Shown one piece after another: positions 45,867-55,741 of a DNA stretch of 64,000 nucleotides. The stretch covers positions 62,001 to 126,000 of the forward strand of contig CAVXNB010000001.1 in NCBI GenBank assembly GCA_963763085.1. The letters are read 5' to 3'. The notes beneath the pieces are model-generated. The model was given only the letters and a program-made list of their open reading frames with translations. It was not told the origin of the DNA and ran no database searches. Each line of letters opens with the position of its first letter. Position 1 is the first letter of the stretch. The stretch comes from CAVXNB01 sp963763085 (GTDB taxonomy: Bacteria; Actinomycetota; Acidimicrobiia; Acidimicrobiales; Bog-793). Both the position numbers and the translations under genes were made by a program.

Positions 45867-46679
45867 GCGAATCCCACGACCAAAAGAGCGCTATGCACGA
45901 GCCACTCGCACACGACAGGGCGATCGAGGAGCTGTTGAGCGGGATGCCGCCGACTGGAGCGGTGCCCGCCGCTTACGCCGGCCTCGCCCACGCGTTCGGT
46001 GAGCTTCGATCGCTCCGGCCGAGCCTCGAGCTCGCCACCGAGGTCTCGGCGGTCACGGCCGTTCCTGCCATCGCACTCGCCGTCCGCTCCGCGACTTCCA
46101 AGCAGGCGAGAACCACCAGCAGGCCGAGGGCGGTCGGCAGGGTGATCGCGATCAAGTCCGCCATCGTCGGAGCGCTCCTGATCGGAGCCACCGCGGCAGC
46201 TGCCGCGACCGGCAGCCTGCCCGCGCCGGCACAGGGGTTCATTTCACACGTCTTGTCCCACGTCGGGATATCGGTCCCAAGTGCAGGCGGAAGCGGATCC
46301 ATCCCGAGAGTCGCAGTCCCTCCGGGTACGAAAACTCACTCGGAGAGTTCCATCGAAATCATCAACCCGGAGGAACAATGCGGCCGGCAGAGGCGGCGAG
46401 GGTCGGGGCCACCGGTCGCCGATCGCTGGCAAGGGCCACCCCAAGAACGACGTGAAGGCTCACCCGAAGCACCCTGCGAAGGTTCAACACCCGGCGCACC
46501 CCGTGAAGACGAAACACCCGGCGCACCCCGTGAAGACGAAACACCCGGCTCACCCGGTGAAGACGAAACACCCGGCGCACCCCGTGAAGAGGCAACACCC
46601 GGCTCACCCCGTGAAGACGAAACACCCGGCGCACCCCGTGAAGACGAAACACCCGGCGCACCCCGTGAAGGGGCACTGA
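45863..46679 (+). CDS. Putative membrane anti-sigma partner with His-Pro-Lys repeat tail (+1 frameshift)
   Basis: A composite of about 271 residues. The N-terminal 85 residues are cytoplasmic and unrelated to a zinc anti-sigma motif by eye. A membrane segment (IKSAIVGALLIGATAAAAATG) follows, then an extracytoplasmic part. The original frame runs on as ETPGAPRED repeats with many A/T third positions. The +1 frame reads HPAHPVKTK repeats with GC-rich third positions and stops right after them, so I take the latter as real with one extra G near 46369-46373. Coupling to the sigma gene supports a regulatory role; the tail could bind metal or polyanions. Confidence 0.55.
46485..46673 (+). repeat. 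27-base tandem repeat, seven copies
   Basis: Seven consecutive 27-base units with few substitutions, each coding for HPAHPVKTK or a close variant in the preferred frame; the array ends six bases before the stop. Confidence 0.9.
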
Positions 46680-46939
46680 AGCAGGCTGCTTTCTCAATCG
46701 AGTCGTCGGTCGGCGGCTTGATCGACCTCCTTCCGAGCTTCCGCAATCGTGTGGGGGGTCTCCGATCGTCGGGAGGCCGAGAGGGCGCGCCGCACGATCA
46801 AATTTGTGCGCAAAGCCGGCTGACTTCGGGGCGATTGTAACGTTCAAAGCCGCAGCGGCGATATACGAGATAGCACGACGGTTTGCGAGGGAGCCGGCGC
46901 TGCGCGTTCGTGAGTCTCTCGCGGGAGGCGAGAGCAACC

Positions 46940-47203
46940 GTGCCTTATATCGACGAGCTGGCTTGCTTGCGAAGCGAACAAGAGCACTACCGGACGCCGT
47001 GGCGTAAATCGAAGACCGAAGGGTGGCCGCCTCCACTCCTCGAGCTACGGGAGACTCTTCGCCAGATCGAGTGCTGGCGCGCGTTGGAGGAGTACCGCGA
47101 ACGGATGATTTTCGATCCGGCCGACACAACGAGTCGCCTGACACTTCCGTTGTCGTCCCACGACTTGGAGTGCCGGAGAGAAATCCTTCATGGGCCTGCG
47201 TAA
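46940..47203 (+). CDS. Small hypothetical protein
   Basis: 87 residues from GTG with GGGAGG upstream. Charged and helical (LACLRSEQEHYR, LELRETLRQIECWRALEEYRERM), soluble, with no recognised domain. The next small gene starts 14 bases before its stop, suggesting a two-gene unit. Confidence 0.45.
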   Translation: MPYIDELACLRSEQEHYRTPWRKSKTEGWPPPLLELRETLRQIECWRALEEYRERMIFDPADTTSRLTLPLSSHDLECRREILHGPA

Positions 47204-47480
47204 CGGTGCAGGTTTCTTCCGTGATCGTCCCGTAGGTGCAAGCGGGTTCCTGTGGCGCCTCGAATCGCCGGTTCTATGTTACGAGGTCCAGGTGTTCGAC
47301 CAGGATCGCACCTGGCATGCCGTGTGGCCCACCCAAGCCCGTCTAGCTCGAGCGGTACGTCGGGCAGAGCGCGTCGCCGGCGAGGACCGGACCCGCGCTA
47401 CGCGAGTCGTCGAGAAGCGCCGCGATGGCAGCCACCGGGTGGTGTGGATGAGCGAACGTCGGACCAAACCGCGGCTCTGA
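47190..47480 (+). CDS. Small hypothetical protein
   Basis: 96 residues from ATG overlapping the previous gene. Contains FLWRLESPVLCYEVQVFDQDRTWHAVW and a basic C-terminal half (LARAVRRAERVAGEDRTRATRVVEKRRDG), which might contact nucleic acid. No family recognised. Confidence 0.4.
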   Translation: MGLRNGAGFFRDRPVGASGFLWRLESPVLCYEVQVFDQDRTWHAVWPTQARLARAVRRAERVAGEDRTRATRVVEKRRDGSHRVVWMSERRTKPRL

Positions 47481-47567
47481 ACGTAGGGCGGATCTCGCAC
47501 AGTTCACGCTCCAGTTCCTTCACTGTCGGTCCGGCGCTCATCGATGCAACAATTGCGACCCTCGCCG

Positions 47568-48467
47568 TCAGCCGTCCAGCAGACTTCGTAGGAACGCGCG
47601 GGTCCGCTCCGCTTCCTCGCGCGTGCCCGTGGATTCTCGGACCGCGATCTCCGTCGCGCCGGCGTCGACGAGCCGATGGGCCTTCGCCTGGGCGGTTTCC
47701 TCATTGCCGACAATACCGACGTCGACCTGACTGCCAACCCCCTCGCGTTCGAGCACGGCCTTGAAGATCGGGAAGGTCGCGTACGGCTTGGACGTGGCCG
47801 CGATCCGACGGCGGGCCCCTTCGGCGTCGTCGGTGATACAAACCACGACGGTGGCGACGATGCGCGGGGGAGGGCGTCCCGCGTCGGCAGCGGCCCTGGT
47901 GATCGCAGGCACGACGTATTCGGCGAGGCCGCGGGCGCCCGTAGCGGCGGTGATGGCGCCGTCGGCGAGACGGCCTGCGAGGCGGAGCATGTGTGGCTGA
48001 AGGGCGCCGAGAAGGACCGAAGGCCGCTCGACATCACCGAGGTCGAGTCCACCGACCATCGTCAACCTCTCGCCGCGCAAGTCGGCTGGCTCGCCGCGAA
48101 GCAGGGGGAGTAGCGCCTCGAGGTACTCGCGCATGAACTGGGCTGGGCGCGCATAGGACATGCCGAGCCGTCCTTCCACAACGTGCGGATGGGACATGCC
48201 GATTCCGAGCGTGAGCCGGCCGCCGAGCGCGGACTGGGTGGTGAGTGCCTCGGCGGCCAACGCTTGCGGATGGCGCAGGATGGCGGGCACGAGCGCGGTT
48301 CCCATCTCGATCCGCGGCGCCTCGCGGCTCGCGAGCGCCATTGCGATGAATGGGTCAGCGCCGAAGGCCTGGTGCGTCCACACAGTCGGGAAGCCGTCGG
48401 CGTCCGCGCGACGAATGTCCTCGACGATGACGTCGAGCGGACCGATTGCGTAGGGGCCTACCCGCAC
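47568..48467 (-). CDS. LLM-class F420-dependent oxidoreductase
   Basis: 299 residues from GTG with GGAGG seven bases upstream. The luciferase-like barrel shows EDIRRADADGFPTVWTHQAFGADPF, MGTALVPAILRHPQALAAEA, RLTLGIGMSHPHVVEGRLG and YLEALLPLLRG, the actinobacterial F420-type pattern. The substrate is unknown. Two of these genes in the window imply that the organism makes coenzyme F420, which supports the actinobacterial assignment. Confidence 0.85.
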   Translation of the reverse strand: MRVGPYAIGPLDVIVEDIRRADADGFPTVWTHQAFGADPFIAMALASREAPRIEMGTALVPAILRHPQALAAEALTTQSALGGRLTLGIGMSHPHVVEGRLGMSYARPAQFMREYLEALLPLLRGEPADLRGERLTMVGGLDLGDVERPSVLLGALQPHMLRLAGRLADGAITAATGARGLAEYVVPAITRAAADAGRPPPRIVATVVVCITDDAEGARRRIAATSKPYATFPIFKAVLEREGVGSQVDVGIVGNEETAQAKAHRLVDAGATEIAVRESTGTREEAERTRAFLRSLLDG

Positions 48468-48698
48468 GGTGCCACCTCCCATCCGGTGCCGACCACTTCA
48501 GACTTGTGGTCGAGCATGGCGGTCCTGTCGCCAGAACGAAAACAGTATACTCATGCGTCCCTCGACAACGACTGTCCTCGAGTACGACTTCTCCTCTTCC
48601 TCGAGCACGACTTCTCCTCTTGGGGCGATCCCAATGGCGGTCCGTGTGCCAGACTGGCCGGCGGTCGTTGGCGCCACGTGAAGAGAAGCGAGGACCGC

Positions 48699-50681
48699 GT
48701 GAGACGACGTTCTGCTGTTCGCCTAGGTGCGCTAGTTGCTGTGCTCCTCTGTGCGGCCCTCATGGTCGGCGCGAGTGCAGCCGCCACCCCCAGGTCGAGG
48801 CTCGTTGTCGCTCCTAAAGTCACCCCTGCGGGCGTCTGGGGCGAGGCCGAGGAAGTACCCGGCACGGCTTCACTCAACGCCGGCGGAAGTGCATCGGTCG
48901 ACGACCTCTCCTGCGGCGCTGCCGGCAACTGCAGCACGGGCGGGTACTACGAGGACGTCTCGGACCACCGACAGGCCTTCGTCGCCAACGAGGTACACAA
49001 CGCCTGGGGCGAGGCCGAGGAGATACCCGGCACGGCTTCACTCAACGCCGGCGGAAGTGCATCTGTCGACTCCCTCTCCTGCAGCTCCGGCGGCAACTGC
49101 AGCGCAGGCGGGTCTTACACGGACGGCTCGAGCAACCGACAGGCTTTCGTCGCCAACGAGAAGGGCGGCACGTGGGATAACGCCGAGGAGGTTCCCGGCA
49201 CCTCGGCCCTCAACGGTGGCGGAGACGCCGATGTCGACGCCCTCTCCTGCAGCTCTGCCGGCAACTGCGGCGCGGGCGGGTCCTACAAGGACGCCTCCAA
49301 CCATGGTCAGGCCTTCGTCGTGATGGAGAAGAGCGGCGTCTGGGGCAAGGCCGAGGAGGTGCCAGGTACCCAGGCCCTCAACGCCGGCGGGGATGCCGAG
49401 GTCTACTCCGTCTCCTGCCGCTCTAGCGGCAATTGCAGTGCAGGCGGGTACTACGAGAACGCCTCGGGCAACCAACAGGCTTTCGTCGTCAACCAGACGG
49501 GCGGCGTCTGGGGCAGGGCCGAGGAAGTGCCCGGCACGGCTTCACTCAACGCCGGCGGGGATGCTGTGGTCTACTCCGTCTCCTGCAGCTCTGCCGGCAA
49601 CTGCGCCGCAGGTGGCTACTACAGGGATGCCTCGAGCAGGACCCAGGCCCTCATCGTCAACGAGAAGAGCGGCACGTGGGCCAAGGCCGAAGAGGTACCG
49701 GGCACCGCGGCCCTCAACGCCGGCGGGGAGGGTGCGGTCAACTCCCTCTCGTGCAGCTCGGGCGGCAACTGCACCGCAGGCGGGTACTACGCGGACGGCT
49801 CGGACAAGACCCAGGCCCTCGTCGTCAAGGAGACGGGTGGCGTCTGGCTCAAGGCCGAGGAAGTGCCCGGCACGGCTTCACTCAACACCGGCGGCGGTGC
49901 CGAGGTCTACGCCGTCTCCTGCAGCTCCGCCGACAACTGCGCCGCGGGCGGCTTCTACCACGACGTCTCGAAGTATTACCAGGCCTTCGTGGTCAACAAG
50001 ACGGGTGGCGCCTGGGGCAAAGCAGAGGAGGTGCCCGGCACGGCTTCACTCAACACCGGCGGGGATGCCGACGTTTTCTCCCTCTCCTGCAGCTCCGGCG
50101 GCAACTGCAGCGCAGGTGGGGTCTACGACGGCACTTCGGACCACACTCAGGCATTCGTCGCCACCTATTCCCCACGCCCGATTGTCGCAGAGCTCTCTCC
50201 CGACAAGGGGCCGGCGACCGGCGGCACGACCGTCACGATCACAGGCTCAGGTCTCCTTGGGGTGACCGCCGTTCACTTCGGTACCCACCCGGCAAGGATC
50301 GACAAGGTCCTCTCGGCGACCGAGGTCAAGGTCACCTCACCGAAGGGCACGGGCGCGATCGCGGTCAATGTCACGACCCCCGGCGGGACCTCCGCGAAGA
50401 CCAAGGCGGCCCAGTACAACTACTTCTCGCTCCCCGGGGTCACGAAGCTCTCTCCTGATCATGGGCCAAGGTCAGGCGGCACGACCGTCACGATCACGGG
50501 CACGAACCTCCTTGGGGCGACCGCCGTTCATTTCGGTACCCACCCGGCAAGGATCGACAGGGTCCTCTCGGCGACCGAGATCAAGGTCACCTCGCCGAAG
50601 GGCACGGGCGTGGTCGCCGTCACGGTCACCACCCCAGGCGGGACGTCGGCGAAGACAAAGGCGGACCGCTTCACGTACTGA
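48699..50681 (+). CDS. Secreted repeat protein: eight 56-residue repeats and two IPT/TIG domains
   Basis: 660 residues from GTG 48699 with GAGGA upstream; GTG 48678 is an alternative start. After a signal peptide come eight repeats of exactly 56 residues with core WGKAEEVPGT, an LNxGGDAxV turn, SLSCSSGGNCSAGG with a probable disulfide, and QAFVVNE. Two IPT/TIG Ig-like domains follow (VAELSPDKGPATGGTTVTITG and a close copy). It lacks an anchor. Uniform repeat length suggests a propeller or rod-like extracellular structure, with IPT domains for binding or spacing. Ligand unknown. Confidence 0.75.
   Translation: MRRRSAVRLGALVAVLLCAALMVGASAAATPRSRLVVAPKVTPAGVWGEAEEVPGTASLNAGGSASVDDLSCGAAGNCSTGGYYEDVSDHRQAFVANEVHNAWGEAEEIPGTASLNAGGSASVDSLSCSSGGNCSAGGSYTDGSSNRQAFVANEKGGTWDNAEEVPGTSALNGGGDADVDALSCSSAGNCGAGGSYKDASNHGQAFVVMEKSGVWGKAEEVPGTQALNAGGDAEVYSVSCRSSGNCSAGGYYENASGNQQAFVVNQTGGVWGRAEEVPGTASLNAGGDAVVYSVSCSSAGNCAAGGYYRDASSRTQALIVNEKSGTWAKAEEVPGTAALNAGGEGAVNSLSCSSGGNCTAGGYYADGSDKTQALVVKETGGVWLKAEEVPGTASLNTGGGAEVYAVSCSSADNCAAGGFYHDVSKYYQAFVVNKTGGAWGKAEEVPGTASLNTGGDADVFSLSCSSGGNCSAGGVYDGTSDHTQAFVATYSPRPIVAELSPDKGPATGGTTVTITGSGLLGVTAVHFGTHPARIDKVLSATEVKVTSPKGTGAIAVNVTTPGGTSAKTKAAQYNYFSLPGVTKLSPDHGPRSGGTTVTITGTNLLGATAVHFGTHPARIDRVLSATEIKVTSPKGTGVVAVTVTTPGGTSAKTKADRFTY
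48834..50177 (+). repeat. Eight tandem 168-base coding repeats
   Basis: Units keep exact length with no indels and long shared stretches such as CCCGGCACGGCTTCACTCAA, indicating recent duplication or homogenisation. Confidence 0.85.
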
Positions 50682-50735
50682 GATGGCTTCGCGCCTGAGC
50701 GGCAAAACGGCGGTCGGAGTGTCCCTTGACGGGTG

Positions 50736-53700
50736 TTAACCCGAGATCGTTGATTCCACCGGCGGGGCGACTTCGCCGCTTCCGAGTCGGATGAATGCTC
50801 GTTCGGCATCGAGTCCGCACGTTGGTCGGGCGAAGAGATATCCCTGGACGCTGTCGCATCCGAGCTCATCGAGCACCCCGAGCTGGTTCTCCCGCTCGAC
50901 GCCTTCCGCAGTACAAGTGAGGCCGAGGGCCCGGCTGAGGTCGATCACTCCGCGGACCATGGCGGTCCCTTCAGCGTCTCGGTTTATTCGGTCGATGAAG
51001 GACTTGTCGATCTTGACGACGCTGACCGGTAGGTCGGCGAGGTAGCTGAGCGAGGAGTACCCGGTGCCGAAGTCATCCACCGCAAGGCGCAGGCCGAGGC
51101 TCTTGAGGGCGTGAAGGCGGGGGAGAGTGACGTCGAGGTTGTCGATGAGGGTTGTCTCGGTGACTTCCAGCATGAGCGCATCCGGCGGAAGGCCCGAGTC
51201 GAAAAGCGCGCGGGACACGTCACCGAGAAGCTCGGGATCCTGGAGCTGGCGCGACGAGAGGTTGACGCTGATGTAGAAATTCTGGTCGACAAGTCCACTT
51301 TCCCGCCACGCTTGGGCCTGGCGAGCTGCGTCGCGCAGGACCTGTCTTCCGAGCGGGACGATCAGCCCGGTGACTTCCGCGATGGGGATGAACTCCAGTG
51401 GCGCAATTACGCCTCGGCTCGGGTGGCGCCAGCGCACGAGGGCCTCGGCGCCGGTGAGACGGCGGGTGTGCGCGTTGACGATTGCCTGATAGAAGACTTC
51501 GAATTCGTGCGCCTCGAGGCCACCGCGGAGGCTCGGCAGCCGTCTCGAGCCGCTTGATGGCCTCGACGTGCATGTCGGGCCGGTACATCTCGAAGCGGCC
51601 CTTGCCGTTGCGCTTGGCAAGGTACATCGCAAGATCGGCGTCCCGAAGCAGATCGTCGGGGCTCTCTTGCGGCCGCTGGCCGAGGGCGATGCCGATGCTG
51701 GCCCGCACCGTGACGTCGTTGTCTTGGACACGGAAGGTCGGAATTAGGGCTTCGGCGATCCGCTCGGCGACCACCTCTGCTGCATCGGGCATCGTGCCGG
51801 ACTCGACGAGCACCGCGAACTCGTCGCCACCGAACCGTGCGACGGTGTCACCGGGTCGGGTCGCAGCTTTGAGCCGTCCGGCGACGGCAACCAACAGGCG
51901 GTCGCCGGCAGGGTGTCCGAGACTGTCGTTGACCGTCTTGAAGTCGTCGATGTCGAGAAAGAGCACCGCGACAGGATCGGCCAGCCGGCCGCTTCTGTCC
52001 ATGGCGTGGGAGAGCCGGTCAAGAAACAGGGCTCGGTTCGCAAGGCCGGTGAGCGTGTCATGGAAGGCTTGCCGCTTGAGCTCTTGCTCGAGGATGCGGC
52101 GGTCGGTCACGTCGCGGCTGTTGAGAACGATCGCGCCGACATCGGGCTCATCGAGGAAATTGGTGATGACGACATCGACCGTCAGCCACTGGCCCTCGGC
52201 GTTGGCTACCCGGCTTTCGAAGCTGGCCGTGGCGCCAAGACCGCCACTGAGCACTTTCGTGAATTGGGCTTGAGAAGCCTGCAGATCGTCTGGATGGATG
52301 AAGTCGCTCAGCAAATGCCCGATGAGCGAGTCGGGTGAGCGGCCGAGCACCGCGGCGATCGCGGGGCTCTGGTATACGACGCGCCGGTCGGCGCCGAGGA
52401 GGGTGATGAGATCCGCGGAATGCTGCACCATGGACTGGAACTTGCGTTCGGTCCGAGCGTCGTGGGCCGCCCTCGCGAACTCGACGCGTCCGAGAGCCAG
52501 GGTCAGTTGGGCGGCGATGGAATCAAGAATCGCACGGAGATCGACGGGGAGCGGCCGGTCGTGAGCGAGAAGCACCCGCTCCGGCGCGCCGGAGCGCTCG
52601 GGAAGCTCGAGCTGTGTCCAGATCGTGTGCTCGGGCATCGGGGCGGCGGTCCCACCGCCGGCGAGGCAGACTTCCCGCCGGTCGCCTTGGCCCGTCGAGC
52701 GCGGTCACATCGACAGCAACTCCGACGAGTTCGGTCCAGGTGGCGGCCACGATCTCCTCATTGCGTAGGGCCATGTCGCTCACCACGCAGCCGATGACGC
52801 CGCCCGCGCCGATCGCTACCACTGCTTCGACTGCGGCGTTCCACACATCGGCCTTCTCGGTGGCGGTGACGAGGCGCTCGGAGAAGCTTCGCAGGGCCTG
52901 TTCGCGGCGAGCGTAGACCGACTGAGCGGTCGCGAGCCCCGTCAGGCGGAGCATGACAAGAACAAACACCAACGCCGAAGCTCCGGCGAGGACCCCTGCG
53001 TCGCTGGGTACGCCGTCGATGTCGCGCCAGACAAGAAGAAGCGGCGCGACAAGTGACGTCGCGCTCAATAATGCGAGCGTGACTGGCTTCAGATGCCGTG
53101 GTCGCCTCGGCTGCTCAACCGTCAGCTCGCGCATGGCCGGGTGTAGCGCCGCGGCACCCCAGCACACATAGAACAGGACCCAGCCAAGGTCGGTTGGACC
53201 GCCCACTTTCCACGATCCGTGTAGTTGGATCCACCCGTAAGCGCAGTCCGCCACCAATAGGCCAAGCGCACCCACGGTCAAGAAACGCACGGACATGTTG
53301 CGCGTCCCGCCGCCGAACACCAAGCGGACGAGCACGCACAAGATCAAGATGTCGCCGAGCGGGTAGGCGATCGAGGTCAGCTTGGAAAACAGGGTGATGT
53401 CGACGGCGCGGACGTACGGCTGAATCAAGTAGATCCACGACAAGACCGCGCAGCCCGACGTGATGATGAGCGCGTCCAGCATCGCCCCGGTGTCTCCATC
53501 TCGGCGCCGGCGGGTCCAGACCATCGCTGCGAGACCGGCGACCAACAAGGGAACAGTGGCGATGTAGAAGGCGTCGGCGACCGACGGGAACGGGTTGGAC
53601 TGGTGAAGGAATTCGGTCAATACGTCGTAGGTGATGTCGCCGGCGGCAAACGTCGTGACCGCTAAAGCGACGCAGAGCCAAGCCAATCGGTGGGCCGGCC

Positions 53701-53884
53701 GGTTGCGGATCACCCCGACGACTATCGCCGCCGCCGAGCCCATGCCGAGCAACCCCCAGAGGTACACGTGGTATTGGGGCAGCAAGAAGACCGTGGCCAC
53801 GAGGGGCACGTTGGCGCCCAGATAGACTAAAGACGCGATCGGCCGGCCGCCTGCCGGGCGGTCGGGCGGTCGCGAGATTGTCAC
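50736..53884 (-). CDS. Membrane-bound GGDEF-EAL cyclic-di-GMP protein with PAS domain (two +1 frameshifts)
   Basis: A composite of about 1048 residues. Eight or so membrane helices (residues 15-290) lead to a GAF-like stretch. A PAS domain follows (KFQSMVQHSADLITLLGADR), then a diguanylate cyclase domain with an intact active site (RFGGDEFAVL) and a phosphodiesterase domain with EALVRW, VTETTLIDN, DDFGTGYSSLSYL and KIDKSF. Breaks at 52689-52690 and 51540-51541 each remove cleanly by deleting one base of a CC or GG pair, giving ALDGQGDRREV and KRLETLPSLRGG. Both catalytic domains look active. It would link a membrane or redox signal to c-di-GMP turnover. Confidence 0.8.
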
Positions 53885-53955
53885 ACTACTTAATGTCGGC
53901 AGTTCGAGACCTGGACATGAGGGCTTCGTCCCAGCAGCATGCCGAGCTCAGATGG

Positions 53956-54510
53956 TTACTTCTTGAACGTCACCTTTCCGGAGCCGATGATGATGGCGTC
54001 TCCCGCAAGCACCGGGGCGTTGTTGGAGGTGTTGCACTTCCCGTTCTTCAGCAGCGATCCCTGCTCGGCCTCGAATGCGGTGGCACCGATGCTTCCCGTG
54101 ATTCCCTTGTAGGCGCCTGTACCGCTGACGACCGGGACTTTTGCTTCGGCCGCACCATCGAAGGAGCAGCTGGCGGCGTAGAAGTTCCCAAAGCTCGAAG
54201 AGTTGAGGATCGCCTTGAGCTTGGACGGGTTCAAGGTGATGGTGCCCTTTGCGAGGTGCCACGTGGCGCCCTTGCCGGTGCCGTGATCCGAAAACGCCCC
54301 GGTGATAAGGATCTTGGCCGGCACCGAGGGGTTGACACCGGTGTTCACCAGGTAAACGTGAATGGTTCCGCCAGCTGGCTTCGAGGCCGTCGACGCTGCA
54401 GAGGCAAAGGCGCCCGAGGCGGTGAGCGTCACAGCGATTGCGGCGATGGCGACCCCGCCGAAGACTGCCCGCAGTCGGTGGATATGGCGGATGCGGTGGC
54501 CGAGAGACAT
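53956..54510 (-). CDS. Small secreted protein, unknown
   Basis: 184 residues from ATG with AAAGGA upstream. A signal peptide (residues 1-40) is followed by a beta-rich domain with two Cys (YAASCSFDG and NGKCNTS) and many short Gly turns (SGTGAYKGITGSIGATA). The GTGxYxGxxGS rhythm is reminiscent of allene-oxide-cyclase-like or DUF-type barrel proteins secreted by actinobacteria. No assignment is made. Confidence 0.6.
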   Translation of the reverse strand: MSLGHRIRHIHRLRAVFGGVAIAAIAVTLTASGAFASAASTASKPAGGTIHVYLVNTGVNPSVPAKILITGAFSDHGTGKGATWHLAKGTITLNPSKLKAILNSSSFGNFYAASCSFDGAAEAKVPVVSGTGAYKGITGSIGATAFEAEQGSLLKNGKCNTSNNAPVLAGDAIIIGSGKVTFKK

Positions 54511-54645
54511 GGGTGATCCTTTCGATTGAACGGAGGGCTTGGATGTGCCCAGCGCGGAAACCTTAGCCACAACCCTCCAGCACCGTGTTTCCGCTCGTGG
54601 TCGGCCCGGGTCGAACGGTCTCTCCGAGCCAGCTACATTCCCTAC

Positions 54646-55053
54646 ATGAGCACGCCAGATGAGCACCCGGGAGCAACTGACAAGCGAGAGGGGCGTCAGC
54701 AGCGCTTCCGAGAGTTGTACGCCGAGCGGGCGCAGCCGTTTCTCGAGTCCGGGGAGGAGATTCAGGCAATCTTCCCGGCCCAGATAGGAATGAACCCCTA
54801 CCTGCCGCTCATTTCGGCGTTCGCCATCTTCAACAAGCACGTGTTCGTCGTTGCCACAAACAAAGCTATCGTTGTGCTCACGGCAAAACGACTTCATCCG
54901 AAGGAGCTTCGCGAGCGGCTCCCCCGCGACATACCGCTCGGGCCAATGTCGAACAATGTCGGCACTGCGCTAACGCTAAGGCCGGACCTCGTCGTATGGG
55001 TCAATCGCGCCCATTCTGTCGACGTCGAGGCCGCCAATGCGGCTATCACCTGA
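54646..55053 (+). CDS. Conserved-looking hypothetical protein
   Basis: 135 residues from ATG. A charged N-terminal helix (QQRFRELYAERAQPFLESGEEIQAIFPAQIG) is followed by a beta-rich domain with FNKHVFVVATNKAIVVLTAKRL, a pattern like PH/YdbS-type domains that mediate membrane or protein contacts. The function is not recognised. Confidence 0.5.
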   Translation: MSTPDEHPGATDKREGRQQRFRELYAERAQPFLESGEEIQAIFPAQIGMNPYLPLISAFAIFNKHVFVVATNKAIVVLTAKRLHPKELRERLPRDIPLGPMSNNVGTALTLRPDLVVWVNRAHSVDVEAANAAIT

Positions 55054-55151
55054 CTGCTTCAAGCTCACGATGTAAATCCAGATCGAGAGCGTAACGCACG
55101 GGCATAAAGTGAGATCGGTAAGCAGCGCCTCAGAATCGCCTCTCAAACGTG

Positions 55152-55460
55152 TCAGCAACCGAGCGCGTAGCTGACCGCGGAGCAGACCTTGCGCATTACA
55201 TCGTCGCCGACTCGTCCGACTGGACCGGTGAGGGATGCCTGAGCGACCGTGTGAAGACCGTCGCAGTTGATGACCGACGGCCGGTCCAGGCCTACCTCGA
55301 TGTGGTCCATGTCGACCTCTGCGGCCAGACCACGGATCGAAGTGGTGATCTCGGCCACGGTGACGAGGCCGCGAACGTCGAGCACCTCGGATCGGGTGAG
55401 CAGCAGGACTGGGCGCTTCTTGCGACCAACCTCTACCAGCCAGAGCTCGCCTCGTCTCAT
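55152..55460 (-). CDS. MazF/PemK-family toxin
   Basis: 102 residues from an ATG overlapping the antitoxin stop (ATGA). RRGELWLVEVGRKKRPVLLLTR is the family start with the Arg-Pro-Val-Leu core, and TVAEITTSIRGLAAEV and VINCDGLHTV match the later strands that form the endoribonuclease site. Gene order (antitoxin first, overlapping) is standard for type II modules. It would cleave mRNA when the antitoxin is degraded. Confidence 0.85.
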   Translation of the reverse strand: MRRGELWLVEVGRKKRPVLLLTRSEVLDVRGLVTVAEITTSIRGLAAEVDMDHIEVGLDRPSVINCDGLHTVAQASLTGPVGRVGDDVMRKVCSAVSYALGC

Positions 55461-55666
55461 GGCTCGCCCCACCGTTCACCCTCGGTCCAGAACGAGTCCG
55501 CACGTTCGGGGTGCTTCAGGTACGCCGCTCGATCCGAGAGCGCCAACGCGGCACGTATGGCGTCAGCGACTCCCTGGCGTGCGGCGGCCGAGATATTGAC
55601 GCCGAGCTGACGCGCGCGCTCAGCCAACTCCTCGTCCAAGGTGAACGTGGTTCTCGCGGAAGCCAT
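55457..55666 (-). CDS. Antitoxin, CcdA/ribbon-helix-helix type
   Basis: 69 residues. ARTTFTLDEELAERARQLGVNISAAARQGV is a ribbon-helix-helix DNA-binding start, and the acidic tail (HPERADSFWTEGERWGEP) is the likely toxin-wrapping segment. It pairs with the MazF-like toxin immediately downstream and should repress its own operon. Confidence 0.8.
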   Translation of the reverse strand: MASARTTFTLDEELAERARQLGVNISAAARQGVADAIRAALALSDRAAYLKHPERADSFWTEGERWGEP

Positions 55667-55741
55667 AAGAGAATGCTACAAGCAAGTGATAGCCTCATGT
55701 GACAGCGCGAGATGCCATCTGCAGAAGATGTCGGGAGACTA

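Noticed and set aside
46362..47144. A 260-residue minus-strand frame with RLHGVRRVF repeats
   Set aside because: Reverse complement of the 27-base repeat array; the sigma-coupled plus-strand gene explains the array.
48834..50177. Regular direct repeats that could suggest a CRISPR array
   Set aside because: Units are 168 bases, contiguous and in frame within one protein; no short repeat/spacer pattern or cas gene.
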